From: Chara braunii
Taxonomy: Eukaryota; Streptophyta; Charophyceae; Charales; Characeae
Direction: 5' to 3'
Assembly: GCA_003427395.1 (NCBI GenBank)
Contig: BFEA01000100.1
Location: 3,093,866-3,114,079, forward strand
Length of the DNA stretch: 20,214 nt
Below are positions 17,026 to 20,214 of the stretch, one piece after another. The notes beneath the pieces were generated by a model. That model had not been told where the DNA came from. It worked only from the letters and a program-made list of their open reading frames with translations, and searched no databases. The translations under genes were made by a program, and so were the position numbers. Position 1 is the stretch's first letter; each line of letters begins with the position of its first letter.

Positions 17026-17425
17026 AATTTTTGGAAAAGAGAAAAGATAAATCAAAAGAGAGGTGGAAAGAAGAAAAACAGAAAAATTTTCAAAGTAGGG
17101 GGGAAGGGGAATGAAAAGTAAGGGAGAAAAGAAAGAAATAGGTGGGGGGAGAGAAAAAGATGAAGTGGGAGGTAGGGGGGGATGGAGAGATGGGGAAAGA
17201 TGGACAGGGATCAAGAAGCAAAGAGAAAAGAAGGAGGAAGAAAAGAAAAAAAATAAAGAAAGGAGAGTAAAAGAATGGGTGTTGCGAGAAAGGTGGGGTG
17301 GGGAAGATAAAAGGAGGAGAGAAAAGATGCAGTGGAAGGTGGGGAGAAGAGAAGGGGTGAGTACGAGGAGAGAGGAGAGGTAGGGAGAGTGGGTTAGTAG
17401 AGGAAGGGGGGAAGAAGGGAGTGAT
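17026..17425. repeat. About 400-bp purine-rich tract
   Basis: The plus strand is overwhelmingly A and G (roughly nine in ten by eye) from about 17026 to 17425. This strand asymmetry explains the long Lys/Glu/Arg and Ser/Pro/Phe open frames on the two strands, which are not genes. Such tracts can form triplex (H-DNA) structures. Confidence 0.85.
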
Positions 17426-17430
17426 ACCTG

Positions 17431-17451
17431 GCCCTTGGTGTCTCCAAGGGC
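17431..17451. repeat. Perfect 8-bp hairpin
   Basis: GCCCTTGG (17431-17438), loop TGTCT, CCAAGGGC (17444-17451). First of three perfect hairpins in 110 bp. Confidence 0.85.
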
Positions 17452-17460
17452 ACAAGGTAC

Positions 17461-17483
17461 ACCAAGACCAGGAGGGTCTTGGT
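17461..17483. repeat. Perfect 9-bp hairpin
   Basis: ACCAAGACC (17461-17469), loop AGGAG, GGTCTTGGT (17475-17483). It starts nine bases after the first hairpin. Confidence 0.85.
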
Positions 17484-17513
17484 CTTCGCTGCAGCAGCCA
17501 ATTGGAGGAGAGA

Positions 17514-17539
17514 GGGGGCTGAGATCCTAATCAGCCCCC
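17514..17539. repeat. Perfect 9-bp hairpin
   Basis: GGGGGCTGA (17514-17522), loop GATCCTAA, TCAGCCCCC (17531-17539). Followed by CAG/CTG-rich sequence to about 17710. Confidence 0.85.
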
Positions 17540-17780
17540 AGCAGCACTTCTGCAGATGTGCAGATATAGGGTCTGCTGTATGAGCAGGCCCTCACCATTG
17601 TAGAGAAGCCCCCTTGAGCAGAGGAGTCTTCAGTTCACAGTAGCTGCCACATGGCACGGCAGCAGCATCCACTGTATAGCAGCTTGCTGTTGCTGCCCTG
17701 CTGGCCGCTGCTCGCTGGCGGGGGGGGGGGGGTAAATAGCCAGCACGGCACCTCTTCAACACGAGTGTGCCGCACTACAA
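17540..17780. other. CAG/CTG-rich region with poly-G run, no gene
   Basis: Many GCAGC, CTGCTG and TGCTGC words on one strand, and a run of 14 or so G at about 17720-17732. No coding sequence recognised. Confidence 0.55.
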
Positions 17781-17789
17781 CACCATGTA

Positions 17790-17870
17790 CACCCTGTGGC
17801 GAGTGTGTTAGCAGGGTGCTTACGCACGCGCCTGGCCCAGCAGCCACCTGGGTTCAAACCCCAGCAGCAG
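17790..17870 (+). ncRNA. tRNA-like (SINE-type) pol III promoter
   Basis: The B box GGTTCAAACCC (17851-17861) matches the pol III consensus exactly and sits in a perfect T arm: stem CTGGG/CCCAG (17848-17852 with 17860-17864) around the 7-base loop TTCAAAC. About 54 bases upstream, TGGCGAGTGTGTTAGC (17797-17812) resembles an A box with one base missing. No complete cloverleaf or anticodon arm is evident, so it is a tRNA-derived SINE head or tRNA pseudogene, not a working tRNA. Confidence 0.55.
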
Positions 17871-17903
17871 CAGTTGCATCTCGAATTTTGATGATATAAA
17901 TCC

Positions 17904-17923
17904 GGGAGCGGGGCGGGGCGGGG
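17904..17923 (+). repeat. G-quadruplex motif
   Basis: Four G-runs in a row, GGG-AGC-GGGG-C-GGGG-C-GGGG, with loops of 3, 1 and 1 bases. It lies in the leader of the outer element, where the transcript would carry the C-rich strand. Confidence 0.8.
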
Positions 17924-18043
17924 CAGCGTGGGCGCGTGGCGCGCACGCGCTCGTCGTGGCGCCTCTCTTTTTCGCCACGTGTCGCCTCCTGCAAGCGCCA
18001 CTTTTTCCCTGCGTTTTCGCTGAAAAACGGCCGAAAAACCGAA

Positions 18044-18063
18044 AAAACCCGCTGTCGGGTTTT
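18044..18063. repeat. Perfect 8-bp hairpin with tetraloop
   Basis: AAAACCCG (18044-18051), loop CTGT, CGGGTTTT (18056-18063), inside the outer element's 5' leader. Confidence 0.85.
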
Positions 18064-18115
18064 GCTGTATTTCCAGCTGTGCGGAATGCTGGACAGCTGT
18101 GCGGGGTGGTCGGTG

Positions 18116-18138
18116 GGAGCGGGGACCGTTCCCGCTCC
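18116..18138. repeat. Hairpin overlapping the primer-binding site
   Basis: GGAGCGGG (18116-18123) pairs with CCCGCTCC (18131-18138) around a 7-base loop. The second arm covers five bases of the primer-binding site (18134-18145), so primer annealing would compete with this fold. Confidence 0.8.
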
Positions 18139-18145
18139 GATACCA
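18134..18145 (-). promoter_or_regulatory. Primer-binding site for initiator tRNA-Met
   Basis: The reverse complement reads TGGTATCGGAGC, 11 of 12 identical to the common plant primer-binding site TGGTATCAGAGC. It is separated from the LTR edge by one base (18146). It fixes the minus polarity of the outer element. Part of it lies in the 3' arm of a local hairpin (18116-18138). Confidence 0.85.
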
Positions 18146-18305
18146 ATGTAGCGGACTCACCAGGTGTGGTGCTCCGCTAGTGGTAGAGATGGAGATGGAG
18201 GAAGAAGGGGGGAGTGAGATGGCACAACGCAACTCCCCACGCAAGACTCCAACGCACGTACTCCAAAATGTGCAAGTCAAGAATGAGCTCAAAACAGACA
18301 AAGGT

Positions 18306-18319
18306 TGGGGTATACCCCA
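18306..18319. repeat. 14-bp perfect palindrome in right LTR
   Basis: Same TGGGGTATACCCCA as at 525-538, with no substitution although the LTRs have diverged by about 6%. Confidence 0.85.
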
Positions 18320-18399
18320 GCGGACTAACGGGACTGGACTGGACTCGCTGGTACCGATAGAGGTACTGGTCTGGACTTGACTGCCCCGACTAAAACACA

Positions 18400-18438
18400 G
18401 GCCTGTGAGAACAGCCCATTTGGCTGGTCTCACAGGCC
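18400..18438. repeat. LTR stem-loop, right copy
   Basis: GGCCTGTGAGA (18400-18410) pairs with TCTCACAGGCC (18428-18438). An inner CAGCC/GGCTG stem (18412-18416 with 18422-18426) extends it around a 5-nt loop with one A/G mismatch. It lies near the U3 start of the minus-strand LTR. Confidence 0.85.
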
Positions 18439-18456
18439 CACCGGAGGTCAACTACA

Positions 18457-18461
18457 CTTTT
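18457..18461. repeat. Target-site duplication, right copy (CTTTT)
   Basis: CTTTT directly follows the right LTR's terminal CTACA and matches 360-364 exactly. Confidence 0.85.
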
Positions 18462-19063
18462 CAACTGCGCGTCAATCGCCCCTCTATTGAGTTATGGATT
18501 AGGTGCATTACGCGGAGGTCACCGTCAAAAGAGAAAATAAAAGATAATAAAATATAATAAAACGTCGAGTATGAAAATGTTTAGTTTCGGGAAAAACTAG
18601 TGGCTTCAGGCCACTGACTTTACGCTTTCTTTTCCATTCTTGTTTCACAATTATCATTATTATTTTTCTTATTATTACTTAATTTTTCTATTTTTCGATT
18701 CTCTACCTGTTGGCCTGTCCTTTCGCAGGAAGGACAACGGTTCGAATATCGATCCAGCGGTCCACGGCCTGAGTAGGCCGGCCTTGCGCGTGTTGTCTAT
18801 GGGGGAGCTCCGATCTAGTGCCATGTAGTGAGACCCCAAAAAGGAGGGCGACCCGCGACCACATCGGTAGGAAGCCCATCACCCCTCCTTGCCATCGGAC
18901 ACGGGCACCCGTCGGGTATAGGCCAATGCGCGCATTTTGAGGGAAGAAAAGTGCTTGTCAATATCCCGTTATGGGACCATCACCTCAGAATAGCAATCAC
19001 CCTTTTGTGAGATGAAGTGACTGGGACCGATAGCAGAAGGCCTGTGGATATCGCGGCCATAAG

Positions 19064-19088
19064 TTCTTTTCTTTTCTTTCCTTTCTTT
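19064..19088. repeat. Polypyrimidine tract
   Basis: 25 consecutive C/T bases made of TTTTC and TTTC units. Confidence 0.9.
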
Positions 19089-20090
19089 GGTTTTCTTTTA
19101 TGAAGAATCACAGTTTTAAAATTATTCTGTTTACTCCCGAATTTTTACTTAGCCTTCAAGCTTTTCGTTTAGAGCACACCCGGGTCGCACTCGCCTGTAG
19201 CTCTATAAAACAGAGGCTGCCCCTGGGTCTTGAGGCAAATACGTGAGGGGAGTGTTATCACTCCTTGAGTGTAAGTAGTGGTATTGCACGGGAGCCTTGA
19301 TTCCAGGCACTCTGGATTCACCCTGGTTAAGTACTTCTGCGAACAGGGATAGTGCGGACTAGGCACTGGCGTTGGCTATTGAGAAAGAGTGGCTATGGCG
19401 CTGCATGGGTACAGGCCCGGGTGCTGGTATCACCAGGCCCGTTGGAAACCCGTGTCCGGGGAAGGGCCCTGGATTACCGCCATGCTCAACTACGACGGTG
19501 GAGATGAACTGTTACTGAAGATCAACGTGGAGGGAGCAAGAGGGGGAGATGCGGACTAACCCGAAGCTGCAGCACGCGATTCCGGAGGCGAGAGATTGAG
19601 CGGAGAGACACTGTAGATGGGACGGAGTGACGGCAAGGCTACGGATAACGTTGGCTTACCACGAAACAGACCTCGATGGGCACAGCGGACCTGGAACAGG
19701 TCCACCAGGACAGAGACTCAGGAGGGGAAAGTGAGATGAGTGACGCAAATCGAGAGACGGATCTCAGGTCCTGGAACAGACCAGGGGAGATCAAGAGGCA
19801 TCATCGGGCCGTGAAACCGGTGGAGGAGGGACCCGAGGCTAGCTCAAGACACCCGATGCCCAGAGGCCGTGGGACGGGTGAGAAGCAGAGCAGGGGGACA
19901 AGACAGGCCTGAGAAGACGCGAGCGATGTGCTGGGAGAGGAAACAGAGGTCAACGCGGGTACACAGAAGTTTATGATGTCAACCTAGAGGAAGAAAAAGG
20001 GGTTTTTACACGTGTACAGTGGGCCACAAAGAGAGGGTCGAGAGGGAGAGGCAACTCCAAAGGACGCGTAAGTACACATAAGCGGTGTAC

Positions 20091-20104
20091 GAGAGAGAGA
20101 GAGA
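20091..20104. repeat. (GA)n microsatellite
   Basis: Seven GA units in a row. Confidence 0.9.
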
Positions 20105-20214
20105 AGGTGCCTGACGAGGAAAGGTTGTGAGTTGGCGTCATCTGCTCTGGCCTCATGCCTTCGAGTGATGGGAAGTGCCTGCAGTGACTTCGGTGAGGTC
20201 ATCGGCACGAACCC

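Larger units (their letters stand above)
18147..18456 (-). mobile_element. Outer element 5' LTR (right copy)
   Basis: Direct-repeat partner of 365-675 with the same TGTAG...CTACA ends. The primer-binding site begins one base from its inner edge when read on the minus strand, so this is the promoter-bearing 5' LTR. No convincing TATA box is visible on the minus strand; the nearest candidate is the TATA core of the 14-bp palindrome at 18306-18319. Confidence 0.9.
360..18461 (-). mobile_element. Composite LTR retrotransposon, minus polarity, with TSDs
   Basis: Two direct repeats of 311 and 310 bp with TG...CA ends bound the unit, and the identical pentanucleotide CTTTT sits outside each. Together these are the hallmarks of integrase-mediated insertion. 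The primer-binding site next to the right LTR reads on the minus strand, so the 5' LTR is 18147-18456 and the 3' LTR is 365-675. I found no gag or pol in this orientation, so the outer element looks non-autonomous (LARD-like) and carries a plus-strand Ty3-like element plus other repeats inside. The two LTRs differ at about 20 positions by eye, about 94% identity. Whether the interior arrived by nested insertion or by capture before transposition is not decided. Confidence 0.85.
18462..20214. other. Right flank, no gene recognised
   Basis: Flanking DNA beyond the outer element. AT-rich stretches lie at about 18530-18565 and 18630-18690, a TATAAAA word at 19203-19209, and long runs of unassigned moderate-GC sequence elsewhere. 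Short open frames, such as 19676-19912 on the plus strand, show no domain. Part of it could be another decayed LTR element, but I found no repeat ends. Confidence 0.5.

Noticed and set aside
16909-17455. Ser/Pro/Phe-rich minus-strand frames and the Lys/Glu plus-strand frame
   Set aside because: They are explained by the purine-rich tract; no protein-like sequence.
18720-18765. GGTTCGAATATC as a second tRNA B box
   Set aside because: It differs from the consensus at the end, has no perfect T arm and no A box upstream.
19676-19912. 78-codon plus-strand open frame in the right flank
   Set aside because: Polar, low-complexity product with no homologous neighbour or recognisable domain.

Overview
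The window is eukaryotic repeat DNA with no host gene I can recognise. It is most likely from a plant or other streptophyte: there is a primer-binding site matching initiator-tRNA-Met (the plant LTR-element type), TTTAGGG-like words, AT microsatellites and an accumulation of TAG stops like that left by CHG-methylation decay. The lineage is an inference.

Layout. (1) 1-359: (CT)n(CG)n microsatellite, then featureless DNA. (2) 360-18461: one LTR-delimited unit of about 18.1 kb. Two direct repeats of about 310 bp (365-675 and 18147-18456) both run TGTAG...CTACA and are flanked on their outer sides by the same 5 bp, CTTTT, the expected target-site duplication. The primer-binding site, one base from the inner edge of the right LTR, reads on the minus strand, so this outer element is a minus-strand LTR retrotransposon. 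I see no capsid or polymerase gene of its own. (3) About 1440-12422: a plus-strand, decayed Ty3/Gypsy-like element inside the outer one. Its gag (6236-8270), protease (8081-8918), reverse transcriptase, RNase H, integrase and a very basic tail (to 12308) follow in Ty3 order, broken by eleven in-frame stops and three frame changes. (4) About 1520-6206, between the left boundary and gag: a packed series of small ORFs, several of which are diverged copies of one domain that I do not recognise. (5) 12427-15480: candidate 3' LTR start of the Ty3-like element, then five different minisatellites. (6) 15480-18146: unassigned DNA, AT-rich repeats, a long purine tract, a cluster of perfect hairpins, a tRNA-like SINE-type promoter and the structured leader of the outer element. 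(7) 18462-20214: flanking DNA without a recognisable gene.

How it fits together. The Ty3-like pol and the outer LTRs have opposite polarity, so this is a nested or captured arrangement and not one autonomous element. No 5' LTR for the Ty3-like part is visible, which favours capture or truncation over a clean nested insertion. The LTR divergence (about 20 differences in 311 bp, counted by eye) and the stop load in gag-pol are of similar order, so the pieces may have decayed together. The most novel material is the pre-gag array of repeated domains with overlapping ORF ends.
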